Assembly: GCF_910596095.1 (NCBI RefSeq)
Contig: NC_056544.1
Coordinates: 10,215,155-10,279,154 of the forward strand
From: Thunnus maccoyii
Lineage: Eukaryota; Chordata; Actinopteri; Scombriformes; Scombridae
Length of the DNA: 64,000 nt
Reading direction: 5' to 3'
Shown here in pieces: positions 25,001 through 40,000 of this stretch; within the stretch, counting starts at the first letter, position 1; each line of letters opens with the position of its first letter. The position numbers were made by a program, and so were the translations under genes. Below the pieces are notes generated by a model that saw only the letters and a list, made by a program, of their open reading frames with translations, was not told where the DNA came from and ran no database searches.

Positions 25001-28000
25001 AATAAAGTTTATTATTATCATCATTATTATTATTAATAATAATTATTGTTATTCTTAATTGTATATTATTAATTATAATTAAAATCTACTTTTTAGGTCT
25101 GGCAAACACACATCATAAAATACAGAATTTATCTGAGCATAAAGCCTTAAAAGCCATAAAATTCAGTATATCACATGCACAATATGTGCTCTATTTTGAT
25201 ATATAAAGGTGCATAAAACATAACGTATTTAATGACACATGACTAAATATGGGCAGTGCACCCATAGTCCAATCAGAGAAGCAGAGGGATTTGGAGGAAT
25301 ATATAATCTGTTTGTTAGTAGATGGTGGCACAAATTGTGCGTGATTATCCTTGACAACAGAATTACAGTACAACATTGCAAAGCAGAACGTCAAAGTTGT
25401 GATTTGTGCCTGAACATAAAAAAGTCTTGAATGTACATGTTATATACTTTATATAATACCTGTGGATATGAGTGTTTGAGCTCTAGAGCCTGTCTGTATC
25501 CGCTCTCAATGGCTGCCACTTCCCCCAGAGCCCACAGCCTCCTCCTGCCTGACGACACCTCCACCAAACCTGCAACACTGGACTGGGACTGGTTCAGCTG
25601 GAGAGAGGGAAAAGAGAAATGGTGATACTTGTTGTGACATGTCATACAAATAAAACTCTCCAATTGTTCTCATACCACACAAGATTAATTCGTCTCAAGG
25701 TTGTTGCTGCACAACAGACAAACATAAGCAGGCAAAAATAGACGATTAAGATCATTGTTCAGCCTGCTGCTAATTTTTCAGAACCCACCTGAGACCTGAC
25801 ATTGAGCTGAGAGGGCAGGTAGACCATCATCTTGGGGATATTCTGGACCACCTTCACCATCAGGTCCTTGCTGGTCAAAAGAACCTCTGTCACTTAAAGT
25901 ATGTGTGTGATTTACAGGAGAAATGGTTGTATATGTATATTTTCAGATTTTCAGAAGTGTGTTGTGCGTGTGAGTGTGTACCTGTGAGGCAGATGGTGTC
26001 CCTGGATGATGAGGGCTAGTGAGGAGCTGAGTTCAGGGTTCACAGCCATTGAGCACCTAAGCTGTGACCCAGCAAGTCTTCCCCAGGCCTCCACCTACAT
26101 CAACAGTACAGAGCTGCTCAGCAGAGAAAAACAAATCACATATCCAGAAGCCAAGCATAATCTACTCTGCCTCAACTCCTGCTGAGCTTGGCCTGAGCCG
26201 CACTCTCTGAATCCAGTTTCTAAGAATTTGAGTTGGAGACGTTGAAGGCGCTGTGAGAATGTGAGTGTGTGCTATTCTTACTTGCAAGGCAGGGCTGGTT
26301 TGACCCTGTACAGTGTGTTTAAGTGTAACTTTGGCCTCCTTGGACCCTGCATGCGTGCCCCAGCCCCCGATGTCCCCCATCACTCGGACCCTCCAGTCCT
26401 CACAGTGAATGTCTACTGAGGCGCTCCGCAGAGGACCTGCAGAGAGGATCAGAGCACTGATGTATAAGATTAAAGCAATAATATGAGACACCCTCATATC
26501 CATCATGAAAGTAAAGAAATTTGTGTTTTTGCAACAATGTCTGCACTTTAAAACTAAACTGAAAAATCTATTTGAATTAGTGAAAAGGAAACCAATCTTT
26601 AAAAACACTGATCAGAATCAGTTGTGCTGAAAATGTCTCCAAGTGATTGATAAGGTCAACTTGTGACATCTGCTGGCCAACTCCAGTTATTGCATTTATA
26701 ACCTCACAATGAAACAGAAAGAGAAAATACAGTGTAAACCAACTCACCACTGTCATCTTTAAAATTTTGTTTATGCATTGACACAAAAACAGTAACACAT
26801 GTTACATGTCAGAATATATATGATGACTATTCTTGGTTTGGTTTCATAGTTAAAGTATCTGTTTGCTACTGTTCTGTTTAGTTGTGTGACCGATGTGTGC
26901 TGTTATAATTAAGTTATGATGTTTGCAATTACTTATAATTGCTTGATAATAACGGGGAATAATTAGCTTTAAGTAGCCACATGAAAAGCAATAAAAGTGT
27001 CTGATGTACAACTAATCTTACCTGAATAAAACTCTCTCTGGCTCTTTGACAATGTGCATTTTTTCATCTGCAAATGTCTCTAATACTCAAACGACCTACA
27101 AGTGTGGCAAGGATTCCAAGAGAGATCTTTTCTTAGAGTCAACTATGCTGCATGACACATGAATAGAAAAATAAAATCAGACCTGAAACAGGATTAAGAT
27201 GACAGTGCTAGTCAAATTAAATTCAAACTTCTGTTATATGGTGCCAAAAAAAAACAGTTAAAAACAATGTCCTGTATAATTCAGGCCTTGAATTATACAG
27301 AATTATTCATTGTCTTGTTTAGCTTTAAATGACAATGAGAAACAACCGCATATATTTAAGCATCTCAAACTTCAGAAAATAACATTAACAGTCGACTACA
27401 GAACATAAATATTAAACCAAGCTGTTAATACAATCTGACCTTTGAACTGAGCAGTCAAAGCAGTGTCCAGACTGAATTGAGTCTCTGTCTGACTGGAAGT
27501 CAGGGGAGAGTAGGAGAGAAGCCCAGCCAGACGTCCACCAGCCACGCTGACATTCAAGCCAGAGACGAGCAGCTTGTGTCCGTCCACAGTGAGCTGAACT
27601 CTGGACTGGAGCTGAGAAAACGCCCCCTGGATGGAACATAAGGCCTTCGAGAAAAATAAAATCAAAAGATTGTTGCTACCCTCATGAATACCACAGAATA
27701 TGTTTTGAGACAGAGGCAGCTACTGTATCTCACCAGTTCAATGAATCGTTAATGTAAAGAACATTTATATTTGATAGTTATATGGATTTTTTAATACCTC
27801 GACATTAAGTGGCACTCCTCTGTCCTGTAGCCAGGACCAGCTGTGCCACATGGTTCCTGTTATCTCTTTGGTCATGGGAAAACATTTCATCTTCAGTATC
27901 AGTCCCGCCTGCTGATCTCCAAACTGGGATTGTAAAGTCAAAGTCTTCCCTTCAGCAGAACCAACCTCCACCTGCCCACACAGTCACTATGACATTAACT

Positions 28001-31000
28001 ATCTGAGACTCTTGAATGCATACTGACAAGTTAACTGATTATCAGTCAATCAATGATCAGTTCTTCATAGGTGATTGGTTGAATCGGCTGCATGTTTTTT
28101 AACTTCTAACCTGGATGCTGTTGTTTCCAGGGACTCCCAGTTTCTTCAGGTAGTTTAGCGTGTGTCTGAAATTACTCTTCACTCTGACCGTCTCAGACGT
28201 CTTTTCCACTGTCATCTCTTGGCTTAACTGTAGTAATCAGAATATTTTGGGGTTATGCAAACATAATTTATTTTTCCTGGACATTATAAACTCTAAATTG
28301 GCCACATTTCAAATATCCCAAATCAATCATCCAACCTTTTGATTTCCTGCACTGCTGCGTAACAGGTAATAGTGCGATCGATTGCCATGATAACCGGAAT
28401 TCATTGTTATTGCAGCATTTGCAGTGAGACCCAGCTTCCTCAACAGGGGCACTGTGTGGTTAAGATAAAGTGATGCTTCATTTTTATCCTAAAAAAAACA
28501 CAAAAGCACAAAATCATAAAACATGGCTTCACACCCCTTGATCTCTGAAAACAGAAAAGCTACATTTTTGTGTTATATGTGTCATATTACAATTATTGCA
28601 AATTATTGCATTTTAATTGGGAAAAAGTAAAATATTTAAATGTGAATGAATGTAAAATCTAATGTTTATGGTCTTTCCACACCTTAGTTTTCTTAAGAGC
28701 CACTAGAGCCTGTAACTCTGTATTGTCTATTGCCATGGAGACATGAGATTCAGCAATAGTTGGGGAGACAACCAAGGATCCAGAGGCCTGTATCCTGTCT
28801 GGACTACCCCACTCCTAAAAAACACAAATAGCCTGTGAAAATGTGACGCTTTGACAGTTTGACAGGCAGCAACTAACTAGTCTGTTATCAAATACTCTGT
28901 GTAATGAAATAAATGCTTTATCTATGTACAGTATGTACTTTACCTGAATCACTGTGCAGTTATTGAAGTACACCAGTGACCCCTGCAGGCCTGGATGTGA
29001 CATCACAGCTCCAATGGCTTTGACGGCACATTCGCCCATTTGAATGAGCGCTTCAGTGTCATAGCGTTGTTTTCCAGCTCTGCTTGTCACCCTCAGTCTG
29101 CTGCGTTCAGGTAAACTTCTGAGAGCAGGAAGGTTGTGATTGAGCTCACCCTCCAGACTCAACTCTGGCCAGGCCCTTGCATTCAGCCTCAGGAAGCCCC
29201 TTTTGCTCCCCAGACTGGTGTCCACCATGGCTGCCCAGATACCCTGAGCCTCCTGCTGCACTGATCCATTCAAATGGGCCTGAGAAGGAAAAATATAAAC
29301 TACTGGTGTTTTCACATATCTGTAATTATAGCATCTCCAGGAGGCCGGACAGTGTTATACTCAAAGTAAAAATGGAGGCGCTGAAAAGATTTGCAGACTG
29401 GATAAGTTAGAAACAGTTTGATTTAGGTATAAAGTTAGAAAGGTTTCTTTGTGTACTTTGTAAGGGATGTGTTGGGTCAGGTATGGATTTGATGATGTTC
29501 AGGTCACCCCAAACCCATTGCCTTCTAATATGATGCTCTAAAGATGCATCATCCTTCGAGATTTCATCAAAATAACCCTAGTAGTGTATAAGACATTGTA
29601 TTAAGAGTTAAAAGCTCTTCTGTTATGGCCTTTTCTCACAGTAGACATTTTAACTTGTCATTGCAGGAAAAGCACAGGTGTAACGAATAACATTAAAAGG
29701 GCTCAGTTTCAGTGGGCGTTCCAGTATGCAGTCTGAATTAATGACATGTCAACAAGTCTGCATGGAAAAGGGTCTGTTATAGTGCCTAATGAAACAAGGA
29801 TAGTTTGTAAAGGTATATTTTTTTAATCTTTGCAGCAAATTCCATTTTATTCAGAGGACTGGCTTTCTAATGAAAATGACCTCATCAAACCACAATGCAA
29901 AACTGCCAAGTTATTCATGTGAAGTCCCTTCAAAAAGAGACACAACCTGATGCAACTTTCAGCTACATCACTGATTTAGTTTAGTAAAGCTGTACCTGTA
30001 ACATCGGGCACTTCGACTCCAGAGCCCAGAGCCACTTTGTCCTTCCTTTGGCCTCTATGACTCTGTTGGCTCTAATGTGACATGTCCCTGCTTTGATTAA
30101 CAGAGCACCAGCCTCCTCAGAGCCTCCGGGACCAGTGGCCTCTACGGTGATCGTCTGGGGCAAACCTCGGCTCCTCAGCCCAGGGAAGGTGTGTGTGAGG
30201 GTCCCGGAGAGATGTGGAGACCTGCAGGACTGACCTAGCTCCAGAGTGAGGTTCTGGTTGTCTGCCCTCAGAAAAGAGGTCACAGTCAGCAGGCAGGGGT
30301 CGACTGACAGGAGGCCCCGAAGGACCAGGGACACTGGGAGGACTGTTCCCTATGGAAGAAATATATATGTGTCAATTATATGTGTCATCAGTGTTAAGAT
30401 ACTCAGACTGTTTCCTTGTAATTAACTAGTAAGTCACATTCTCATTCGTCAAGCATATCAACACAGTTAACATCACATGCCTTTATGCACACGTACTGTA
30501 TACAACACATATTTCTGATATCCTCTCAATAGCACTTTAGTTTATTCAGCACACTTTATTTTATTTTCTCTTGATGTTTGCATGTTTTTTTCCTCCTTTC
30601 TTTTCTTCCTTTTCTCTCATGGTTTTCTTATCATAAACCTTTATGTCTTACCTTTTTATGTCACACTTGTGTCACATTTAAAGAAAAAGAAAAAAGAGAG
30701 TTCTATCAATAATACAAAATGACATGAAAACAGTTTTTTCCTGTTTTTTTATTTATGTAATGGTTGCAGCAAAGCTGACTCTACCCTGACTGATGATATC
30801 ACATCACAGACTTTGAGGTAGTCTGATGCAAATAAACATTTAGAAGAGTTCGGCTCTCTGGGTCACTTGCCGTCGTGTTACCAAACCAATGGGGGTGCTA
30901 TTGATCTAGCCAGGAAGGTGTTTCATCTACTATATGGTGTCGTTCTGCTCTGCTGCTAGTGCCAAATGAGCTGTAGCTTGACCTGATGGCTGAAAAAAGT

Positions 31001-34000
31001 ATTTCAAAGTAGGTTGTGTTAACATGAACAGGGGTGATTCATGTAGGAAATCCCACTCTTTGTAACTGTGATAAAAGAAATGACAATGTATTGCCACAGT
31101 TAGAGGTAATAGCAATATTTACAACATAAACATATTAGTTTATTCAGGTTTCCATATGCTTTGAAAACTGATTGGCTTCCTTACCTGTAGAGCGGGACAG
31201 TAGTTGGTCACATTTACAGCGTAAGAAGACCGGTTCCTCTCTGTTTCTGTTTCTGAAGACGTAGTCTTTCCCCTAAAATAACAGCGTCCCAGCTCCAAGC
31301 CGACCTCCACCTCAGGCACATGTGCAGCTGAGACATTAAGGATCAGCGCTCCATTGGTAGGAAATCCCACCGTCTGTATTGCCTCTATAGAGTGCTGGAC
31401 TGATGCTTTCAGACTAAGACTGGGGTGACAAGCTAGGGACAAAGTAAGGTTGACTTTCTGTTCATCCTCAGCCTGGAGAACAGCACTGAGATTTGTGGAG
31501 CAGCCAGAATGGATGATGGAGACATTGACTGAGGATTGTGGGAGCTGGAGAGACTGTAGAGGGAAAATGAAAAAAGGAAAATTAGAACAAGAACTAACCT
31601 TCACTCCTTCAGCTTCATACAGTATTGACTTGTTATTTATACTCTGATGGAAAGAGAAGAGTCATCTCCAATGTGAAGATGTCTCTTTTGCTTTCCTTTC
31701 GCTGGGAAACAAGTTTTCTGACACTTTTTCTTGTTTCCTGTCTAACCTTCAAAAAGACACACCGCTGATGGACAAAAACATTCCAGCTCATCATCTTGCC
31801 CGCTCCTCTCCTTTGTTGATTTGCCAGGAGAAGCACGGAGCACACGTCACTTTCCACCTCAACTTGTGCTTGACTAGCTGTGGACAACATGCTAACAGTG
31901 ACCGCCCCTGGTACACCAGTAATGGCCAGGTTTTGCTGAAGTGTGACCCTGAAGGAGGTGAAGGGCTCCCAGGTAGCAGTGACGTCTAGCTGAGCAGATT
32001 GGGTGTTGAAAGAGACCCGAGCACTTCCAGAGAGGGAGGTGTCATGGAGCTGACCTGAACCTTGGAGGTCCACTCTGTTTGGGATGATGGAGGCAACAGA
32101 GGCCCAGTGGTGCTGGAGAGTCCAGCCCACTTCTGCCTTATGGTTCTTTAGTAGTACAGACAGGAGGCAGTGGAGGGAGTCCTGCTGGTTTTCTAAACCC
32201 AGAGATCCTCTGAGTCCATCTTTTCCAGCCTTTCCATGTACTGTTAGAGAGGTTTTATGTGGCAAGCCCCCCTCAACTCTCCTGACCTGCTCCCAAACCA
32301 GCCTCCCCACCCCGTTACACCGGACAGACACCAACAAAGTGGAGCTGACTGAGTCCCATGCCACACTGACATCTGCCCAGATGTGACACCAGCTTTCCAA
32401 CCTCATCCGACCAGTCATCTCAGCCTTGTTTGTAATACTGCGGCTCCCGTACTCAAGTAACCCATGCCAGCCATACAGCCCAGCCCTCTCCACCCTCAGT
32501 GCCACATTCAAGTCCATTCTCCATGGGCCAACCACCAAGCCAATCCCCAGGGCCCACCTCTGAGGCCCAGGCCGGAGCAGGAGCCTGAGACCAGATTTAG
32601 TGGGCACGCCCAGAAATGTCAGCAGTAGTGCAGAAGAATGAGTGAGGTTTGCTCTGAGCTCCTTCTGACCATTAGGACTGAAACAGCCTTTAGCTTGAGC
32701 ACTGAGGCTAAAGTGAGTGAGCGACAGGCCATAGCAGAGCCTGTTGTGTGGTCTATAGGAGCGAAAGGCTCGTACCTCCACAGGGCGGCCTGCCATATTT
32801 CCATAGCACTGGGCTGTGAGCCGGTCTGCGGTGGCGTCCCCCGTGCAGTTCATCTGTGAAAACAAAACCCCCTGTTGGCAGAGTTTGTTTTTCAAAGGAA
32901 AAACTGAAGAAGGAGATGGAAGACTTTCAGAGGAATACTGAACTTTAAACCAGGCGCATAAAATCTTGTGGTACACCAACATGCTAATCTGAGCCCTGAT
33001 TATGAAACAAGATTACAGCATGATTATCAAAGATGGTGAAACAGTATTTCTGTTTTATTCCAAATGCTTCATTTGATACTTCGGATCATGGTGTACTTTA
33101 GGAGATGTGGAAAAGTGAGTTGACTTCTTCAACTGGTTCAGATCCTACATGCAGGGTAAAAATATGATTTAATTTGAGGACGTACAGTAACAAGAAAAAA
33201 GTTAAGGTGTGAAATCCTACACGGGTCAATCCTCGGCCCCTTTTTATTCAATGTATACATTCCTCTATGTGGACTTTATGTAAAAAAGCAATTATCACTG
33301 TTATGCTGATGACACAACTTTACAGATTTAGAATGATTTACTGAAAAAGTTCTATAGGTAAAGATAATGAAGATAAAGGCTAAGTAAAGATACATTGACT
33401 AAATTCATATTTTAAGTGGTAATAGTCTTAGGCAGGAACATGATATAAAGTATGCACAATTTACCAGTAAAGAGGCAGGTATGAGCCCCTGGAGCAACTT
33501 CATCTGTTGCCATAGAGACACTACCAATATAGCGGTGGTGTTTTTTGATCCAACAGCAAACAGGATGTCAGCTATTCTCTCATCTTCCATGTGAAGGACC
33601 AGTCCTGCGTCCAGCCCCTCTGTATCTAACTAACAGAGGGAATAAACACATAGAAATACAAAAAATAAACATGAGAATCCATAAATGATATTGAGATTCC
33701 TAATAAAATAGAAAGTTGCTGTGGATAGAAAAAAACAGACTGTCATGATAGTGCAGTACCTGGTAATGTGCTTTGGCTTGTACGGAGCTTGATATGCCTC
33801 TTTTCAGCAGGGCTTTGACTTGGTGCTGCAGCCTTGAGAGGAACTCCCATCGTGGAATGAGCGGGTCTGTCCTGCCTCTGTTAAACTCAGCTTTTAAATG
33901 TTCAGGTCCAGCCTGCAGCTCTGCTAGGACTGACAGTCGACCACCATCCTGGAACCACCTCAGCTGGGCACTACTGCTGACAGGTACGCCTAATGGAGTG

Positions 34001-37000
34001 ACACATATGAGATACTGTGACCTTTAGTAGCAAGCTTACATCTAGCAAGCATCCGACAGAAGGAAAATAAAAGAGATAAAGAGACTAATATGGAGAGACA
34101 ATTTGATGAAAATGTTAGAGTTTAAGTTTATTACACCTAAATGAAGTGTAAATATTACCTGTGGCATTGAGCAGGTTGAAAGAGTGAGACAGTTGGGTGT
34201 AGACCTCACCCCTCCCTTCAACCCCCATTTGGCGGCTCACATTCACACACAAATTCTCCGCCCCGGACCAAACACACAGCCAGTCACGGGTCACGTGTGA
34301 TTTCTTTCCCATCATGCTGTCGTCATCCTCTCTGCCCAGAGACTCTCCAGGATCCTCCTGATGCCTCAGCTCCACACTGTACAGTGTCTCCATCACTCTA
34401 ACTCTTAACTGTCCTGCATCACACACACAGACAGAGACACACACACCATTGAAATGTCATCTGAAGCCAATTCATTCAAGATTTTTAGCAAGTCATACAA
34501 AAAAAAGACATTATAAATGACTGTTTCCCAGTATCCTGAACTCACATTGTTTGCTTATGATATTGGTTGTTTCAGTTGTAAAATAAATTATGTGAATCAA
34601 CAATTATTAGTATAATTATAGTGTAATTAACATTTCTACATGAACCTCTACCTTCTATGAGTGTGTCAGACTGTCCCAGCGCCCCATCTAATCCCAGGGC
34701 CGAAGGCAGAAAAGCGAGGTTGGTCACAGAGTGCCTCAAGTCCCCTGACACAGCCAGCTGGAGACCCCTGATGTCTTTTAGAGACCCTTTCACCTGGGCC
34801 AGCAGAGCCTCATGTCCTTGTGTATAGGAGCCATGTAGAGACACACTGGAGGAGCAGAAGCCAAGCAAAAAACAGAAATGTAAGTATGAGTTCACATTTG
34901 TTACTGTATTGCTGATAAATACAAAATCATAAATTTGACGGTGGTACAGACCTGTCTGAGGACATGTTGGCAGCCATGTTTACATACATGTCAGTGACCG
35001 CAGGCAGTAAACTCTGGGATAAATTTAGCCTCAGTCCCATGGCTCTGTCTCCATGCTGGAGGGAGTGAGACATCTGGGCGTCCAGCATCACCCTGTCCTT
35101 CCCATCAGCCCTCACACGTACTGAGGTGCTCCCTATGCCAGACCCTGTAGAAATGTCTGCAGTGGCTTTTGCCTGAAAAACAGCAGCATGACAAGATAGC
35201 TTAGATGCTAAAATAAAGACAACGTTATTATTTTCAACGTTATCCATAACCTGAATTTCTTGTAAGACAAAGAATAAAACACATTTTTGGGGAATTTTTC
35301 TATTTTATGAACATGGAATGATATAATTTGTTAAAAGACCAAAGCAGCCCACCTCTAGTGTTTTGGGAATCTTTGATTTGAAGGGGTGACTGAGAGATGA
35401 ATACAGGCCGACTCTGCCTTTTGTTCCATTGAGCTGTACTGAAAGCTATAATGAAAAACACCTTGTTACCAAACATTTATCAGAAACGCAGCTTGTAAAA
35501 CAAGCAATAATTAAAATGCACAGTTGGTTTTACTCACTTGACACTCCTGTCGCTCTATTCTCAGTTTCCCTCTGGCCACATAGTCAAAGTCCATGCTGTT
35601 TCTGGGTTTCCAACATATATCACCTTCCACTATAGCAGAGGAGGGGAGCTGCAGCTGTAACAGCAATAACAGTTGAACTGGTCACAAGTTTGGCCTTTTC
35701 TACTGTAAACTATACTGTACACTGTTGGAGGACTTATACTCTACTGACTGCAAATACCACACACAAAACAGCACTTTACACAGTTTAGTTATATCAATGA
35801 AACATTGTTTTCCAGGGCACAGAGACTGGTTTACCTGGAGCTGATGGGTGAGGTTGGCTTTAACTTTTATTGCTTGGTGACTTGAGTGCAAAGGGTTCAA
35901 CTGAACTTGTCCAAAGAAAGTCAGCCGCTCCTTGCTACCGACCCGTAACTTCCCATATATGTCTTTCTGGGTCTGTAGAAGAGTGTACCAATACACTATT
36001 TTTTACATGAATGAATGAATTTTCTTTTGAGTATCCACTTAAATAATTATGGTGGATAAGTTGGATAACAATTATGAAAAATTCAGATCAACACATCATT
36101 TTGATGACTGTGGCATTACATGACATGGCAAATTCTGTAATATTTCATATAAATTTCTTTGCAAATTTGACATGTTTAGAATCATTTGCAACTTTAATAC
36201 AATGACTAGAATTGTGAGTCCAAAAAAAATGTAAAAAGTGTCTGCAGAACTAAGGATATTCATTTTTATTTTGTTTTCATTCATTTTTGCTGTCAAATTA
36301 AATCTAATCTCTCTTTTAGATCGTGTTGTCAGTGAGAAAAACTGTTTACCTGGTTGCTGGATATGGTCACACAGATTTCTGAGTCTGACGGAATAGTGTC
36401 AGAGCTGAAAAAATGAATCAGTGCAGAGCAAACCTAAATATGAGAGAAGTAATACACAAAACATGAAAATTACTTAATACAGTAATCAACAGCTCCTTCG
36501 CTTTCTCTTCAAGTGTTACAATTTAACTCTCAACTTACAAAAGGGCTCGGTGGTTGGTAGCCGAGGGTGAGGGTATGAATGACCTCTTTGTTGCCGTGGA
36601 AACCAGCTCTAGACTCCAGGATGTAGAGGCCTTTGAGGAGGTCGACAGTGAAAGTCTCCCTGAGGAGGAGACTCTGAGGAAAAGTCTGAAAAGGCTGTCT
36701 GTGCGAGATGATGTCGCTTTTAAAGTCAGCAACATTGTTGTCAAAATCATCACAAAATACATCGACAGATTAAAGACGAGTGAATCACACTGGGTAACAG
36801 ACCTGAGCTGGAGCATTGCTGTTTTCTGATACATCTTCTTGTCCTTCCTCAGCTCCTCGACTGTTCCCTCAAACTCCAGCTCTGTTGGCTGACTCTTGGG
36901 CTCCGACATGCTCATCTTCACTATCACTTGCCTCTTTTTCAAATTCTTAGTTGACAGCCAGGAAATATTAAAACATAAGAACATAAACAAACAATTTAAT

Positions 37001-40000
37001 TCTATAATATGCTGAAAGTGTTTAATCTAACACACCCATTCCACAGATGCAGCCCAGTGTCGCCACCCACCTTGTCCACGATGTTCAGGGCAGCTGTGAG
37101 GCTGACATTGTGCTTGCCGTAGCTGGAGGCCATCTGCAGGGTGTGGCTGAATTTCGAGGCCTCCAGAGAGACGTCTCCTCTCAGCGGAGCAGTCCACAAG
37201 GAGCTCAAGGAGCAGGAGGCCTTCATGTTTCGCTTCCCCACCGTGCCCCACCCTCCTGCCTGGAGATGGAAGGAGGAGTTGGTGGGACAGAGGGCATGCG
37301 CATATAGAAAAGTATTTCACTAAGCCAAAAACTAAATTGTGATACTCTGAACTTTTAGATGCCTCTTCTCTCCTTACTTGGAGGTAGGTGGCAGCTGGTG
37401 TGTAGAGCTCCAGACGAGCCTCCCTTTCCCTGCCTCTGTCCCTGTAGAAAGCCTCCAGGATGAGGTTACGGATGGTCAGCCACTTGCTGGCTGTCAACTC
37501 TGACGTGAGCTGCAATGTGTGGCGCTGGTGCTGGCTCAGCTTGTGAGTGGTGTGGATGTACAGCCACGGTGTGTCCATGTTAAACATGCCTGAGCCAAAA
37601 GATATGATGCTGGTCAGAGTCTTATTACAGGTGTATACTCACGCAGCAAATTTTAAAATCACATATTAGGCATGAAAAATCTTTTTTACCTTCCCATTTC
37701 TTCTGCAAGGCATTCTTCGGAGGGCTTTTCCAGTGTAACCCAGCCACAAGTGGCATCAAGTTGTTGTAGTTGATTTTGAGGTGAGTGCTGCTCTCAGATC
37801 CGAGCTGTCTCAGGTGGGAGTGCAGGAGCTGGGTGCGGTAGTTTAAATTTTTCTCTGGAACCTGAAGACTGAACTGGAATCCCATGAGAGAGGAAAAGAT
37901 GATGTAAGAATAACAGGAGTAATTTAAGCCATAGATGACAGATCAAACTATATCTCCAGGTGTGTTTACCTCCAGTGTGTAGCTGGTGTGATTTTCTGTG
38001 GACTGGTTTTTGAAAGACTGGCTCAGGAGGAGTGTGCGTTTGTTGTTCAGCTCATCCCAGTGTTTGCCGTAGCTCATGTCCAGGGATGATTTAACGTGAC
38101 TGGGGCTTTCCTCATGCCTGAGGTGGATCTGAGAAGGACACAATGAAAAGAGAAACCACAGACCTTTCAGTCACAGTAATAGTTACCAGTTTCAGTATGG
38201 AAAGGAGAAGCACAAGGATACAAAAAATACATAATTTAACGGTGTAAATGAGGTTATCTAAGAAATCAAATATCTGTGTCATACTGTGGGCTCGTGTCTG
38301 CAGTTACCTTGTGGTTGATGGGAGCAGCGTTGGAGCAGTAGAACTCATGATCGACTCTCATGATGTAGGTGAGGTTTGCGTCCCTCTCACTACGCAGTCT
38401 CTGAGATGTGTGGCACTCCTGACGCAGGTGCCGGGCATCACCTGCACAGGGGTCAAAGGTCAAGTGAATCTGATGATGGTGAAATATTTATTGACTACAT
38501 ATTCTTCCTGAGGGTGGGGAAGGAAAAATCTGGAGGAATAGAAAATGAACTGGTGAACTGTTCCTTTGAGGAAAAGGCTGCTCACAGGGTTTTGTTGTTT
38601 TCAGGTGATTCAGGAGTTCACTCATATGGGCAGCACCTTAAACGGTGGTGTGCAATCAGTCACTGACCTCCCAGACCATATTTGAGCCGGAGCGCGGAGC
38701 TCCACAGTGAGCCCTTCTGCTCCATCAGTCCCAGCATTCTGCTGCCGACTACACCAGGTAAGAGGAGCTCCACCTCCACAGAGTACTGCCTGCTGCTGCC
38801 GTCCCGTCTGCGCTCCAGGGCCACTGAAGACAAATATTACTTATATGTCTTTTGCCAAATGCAACATCAACAACCTAAATGCTAAAAGCTGGTGTGGGAG
38901 ATTATGAATACAGCTAAATTACAAGTAAAAGTGCAAAGTTGAGTGTAAAACTAGTTTATAGATGATAAATTCGTATTAATTGGTCGTGTCAGTTGAATAC
39001 CTGAGATTGATGCAGTTTCTCTAAATACATTCTTTACAGTGGCAGAGAAGCTGGTCTTCCTGCCCAGTCCACGGGTAACATTAGCAGAGAGGATCATGGG
39101 ATGTCCATCTGCAGCCATTTTGGCTTCAAAGTGGTACCGTGTCCTCTGCTCTGACATGAGAGTCTGTGTGTCAACCAAACCCTATAATGGACAAAATAAT
39201 TAACATCTTTTAGGGCTGGTGATTATTTTAATATCAAAATGAAGAGAACAGGAATATAACAGTACTTGCCATGATGTAATAAAGAGCGCTATCAATCAAG
39301 AGCTCCAGTTTTCCTGTCTTTATATTCCTCTCTTGTTCAAATTGTCCTGAAAAAATGACACATTTTCAGCATTAGTCGCTAACACAAGTTGGGATCTTAC
39401 TCATTGTTTTCCTCTCGGACAAACCTTGTATGAGGATGGTTTTCAGAGGATGTGTGATCCTCAGCAGCAGTCTGTGAGGGTTGAAGGCCAGGTCAAGAGA
39501 CATGTCCCTGGGGATGGAGGACTGAGGGGTGGCCAGGAGGAGATGGATGGAGGCCTCTCTGGGAAGCCAGGTGCCTCTCTGAAACACAGGTGTGACATTG
39601 TGAAACTAGAGAACATACACACAGGTCTATCATCATGCTCTTTTAAGCCCTTGAAGACCATTTAGATTATATTATGCCTCTCAGTGCAAAGAGAGAATAG
39701 ATATTAATGGAGACTCAACAATTCTTGTACCTGTGGGAGCAGTGAGTAGGCAGCCTCCAGCAGGTAGTAATGGAGGCCTCTGTCCAGCTTCAGCAGCCTG
39801 AGGGAGAGGTGGACGGGTCCAGAGGGGGGAAGTGAAATACCAACAGCAGCAAACGGGTAAGAGGCATTGGAGCACAGCTGCCAGCCAACCATCTTGGACC
39901 CTGCGAGGTGACACGGATCATCTGTGTCAATGTTTTATCATGAATCTAACTACTAAAATATGACCATTGTAGTCACACACACACATACACACACCACTGG

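Noticed and set aside
36535..36990. 151-codon minus-strand ORF running through LLTP exons 31-32
   Set aside because: Its exon-32 portion is in the wrong frame (Ser-rich, unlike LLTP). The frame giving a beta-rich LLTP peptide uses the acceptor at 36671 and joins exon 33.
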